From Metarhizobium sp039808465 (GTDB lineage Bacteria > Pseudomonadota > Alphaproteobacteria > Rhizobiales > Rhizobiaceae), in NCBI GenBank assembly GCA_039808465.1, contig JBDHTA010000051.1:1-24751 (forward strand): DNA of 24,751 bases, in the 5' to 3' direction. Shown piece after piece: positions 23,835 through 24,751 of the stretch (the first letter of the stretch is position 1; each line of letters starts with the position of its first letter). Made by a program: the position numbers and the translations under genes. Below the pieces are notes generated by a model. That model saw only the letters and a list, made by a program, of their open reading frames with translations. It searched no databases and had not been told where the DNA came from.

Positions 23835-24751
23835 CTACTTGCGCGCCCACAGCACCTTGAAGCGGGCGTTGCGGCACAATTCGCCGCTCTCGCGAAAAGC
23901 TTCAGCCAGCACCGGCTCATAGGGCAGGCCGCGATTGGCGACCAGCAGCAGGCGGCCGCCGGATTTCAGCACCGTCGAGGCCTGGCGGATGAAGGCCTGC
24001 CCCAGCGCCGGATCGGCGGCATGGCCCTCGTGGAAGGGCGGGTTCATGATGACAAGTTCATAGCGGTCCCGGATCGGCTCCGCCGCCACGTCGTGCCAGA
24101 AGAAGCGGGTTTCGATACCGCCCGTCTGCCCCTCCAGATTCGCCTTCGCCGCCTCCAGAGCGGCATGATCGGCCTCATAGAGATCGATGCGGTTGGTCAT
24201 CGGCGCGGCCTCCGCCAGCATGGCGGAGAGATAACCCCAGCCCGCGCCGAAATCGGCGGCATTGCCGTTGAAATCGGCGGGCAGGCGCTGGGCAAGCAGC
24301 AGAGAACCGGCGTCCACCCGGTCATGCGAGAACATGCCGGGCGCGGCCGAGAAGCGGTCCTCGACGCGCGCGGGAGCGGCGGCCAGCGCCTTCACCGCAT
24401 CGGCCACGTCCTGCGGCCGCTGGAACCAGACGGCAAGGCCGTGATATTTCGGCATCGAGCCGATTTCCAGCCCGAGCTTTTCCAGCCGTTTGGCGAGCGG
24501 CTTGATGCCGTCTTCCTTGGAACCGGCAATAACGATCAGCCCGCCCGGCGCAACCCGCGTCAGGGCGGTGGCGATGCGATCCTCGTTCTCGCCCTTGTGC
24601 TTGCCGCACAGCACCAGCGCGTGATCGTAAGCGCCCTCCTCCGGCAATTGCGGCACCGCCTCCACATGCGCCGCCTGCAAGCGCAGGAACAGCGGGCGCA
24701 GGCCCTGCACGGCGGTCAGCGCGCCGTCAAATCCCTCGGGAAGCGAAAAAC
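23835..24751 (-). CDS. rsmC: RsmC-like 16S rRNA guanine-N2 methyltransferase, 5' end outside window
   Basis: Class I SAM-dependent methyltransferase, probably modifying 16S rRNA (m2G1207 in Escherichia coli). The frame is open to the right edge (FSLPEGFDGALTAVQGLRPL is the first visible part), so the GTG at 24710 is internal, not the start. Two halves are visible, as in RsmC: a degenerate N-terminal methyltransferase-like domain and a C-terminal catalytic one with AADFGAGWGYLSAML (SAM site), LYEADHAAL and VIMNPPFHEG, the base-flipping NPPF motif. The C-terminus LCRNARFKVLWARK is typical of the family. Assignment to the exact rRNA position is by family only. Confidence 0.88.
   Translation of the reverse strand, partial: FSLPEGFDGALTAVQGLRPLFLRLQAAHVEAVPQLPEEGAYDHALVLCGKHKGENEDRIATALTRVAPGGLIVIAGSKEDGIKPLAKRLEKLGLEIGSMPKYHGLAVWFQRPQDVADAVKALAAAPARVEDRFSAAPGMFSHDRVDAGSLLLAQRLPADFNGNAADFGAGWGYLSAMLAEAAPMTNRIDLYEADHAALEAAKANLEGQTGGIETRFFWHDVAAEPIRDRYELVIMNPPFHEGHAADPALGQAFIRQASTVLKSGGRLLLVANRGLPYEPVLAEAFRESGELCRNARFKVLWARK

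Overview
The window is high-GC chromosomal DNA from a Hyphomicrobiales (Rhizobiales) alphaproteobacterium, probably Rhizobiaceae or a close neighbour. The reasons are an EPSP synthase that runs almost colinearly with the Agrobacterium CP4 enzyme, the run irr / fabA-fabB-fabI, the run aroA-cmk-rpsA, a TIGR02300-type acidic protein, and short palindromic intergenic repeats of the rhizobial kind. The genus is not determined.

Layout. 1-1202: 5' two thirds of lepA (minus). 1285-4975: a mixed block with two GNAT acetyltransferases, an NTF2-like protein, an acetylpolyamine amidohydrolase and an RhtA-like exporter, followed by a convergent nicotinamide phosphoribosyltransferase (4977-6371). 6652-8838: a 728-residue acidic, low-complexity protein that I do not recognise. 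It shares a bidirectional terminator with the convergent operon aroA-cmk-rpsA (12800 to 8927, minus). 13091-13723: TIGR02300 protein and tRNA-Ala(GGC). 13740-15580: an AT-richer patch with a fic gene broken by one in-frame amber codon and an unknown 119-residue gene. 15588-16333: a HigA-like XRE regulator without a visible toxin, and two small genes, one of them a 45-residue glycine-zipper membrane peptide. 16336-19881: LysE exporter, DUF1275, TMEM43-like and YdcF-like membrane proteins. 19885-20852: a secreted Cys-rich protein and irr (minus). 21120-23717: fabA-fabB-fabI. 23835-24751: an RsmC-like methyltransferase cut by the window edge.

How it fits together. Most of the window is housekeeping: translation (lepA, rpsA, tRNA-Ala, rsmC), aromatic amino acid and nucleotide synthesis (aroA, cmk), unsaturated fatty acid synthesis (fabA, fabB, fabI), NAD salvage (nadV) and iron control (irr). 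The accessory signal is concentrated between tRNA-Ala and lysE. The most interesting non-gene signals are a palindromic element present three times, each copy just upstream of a plus-strand gene; a structured rpsA leader; a FixK/FNR-type box between lysE and the DUF1275 gene; and a palindrome at the fic promoter. I did not find a convincing new multi-gene system. The nearest candidate is the GNAT / acetylpolyamine deacetylase / exporter cluster.
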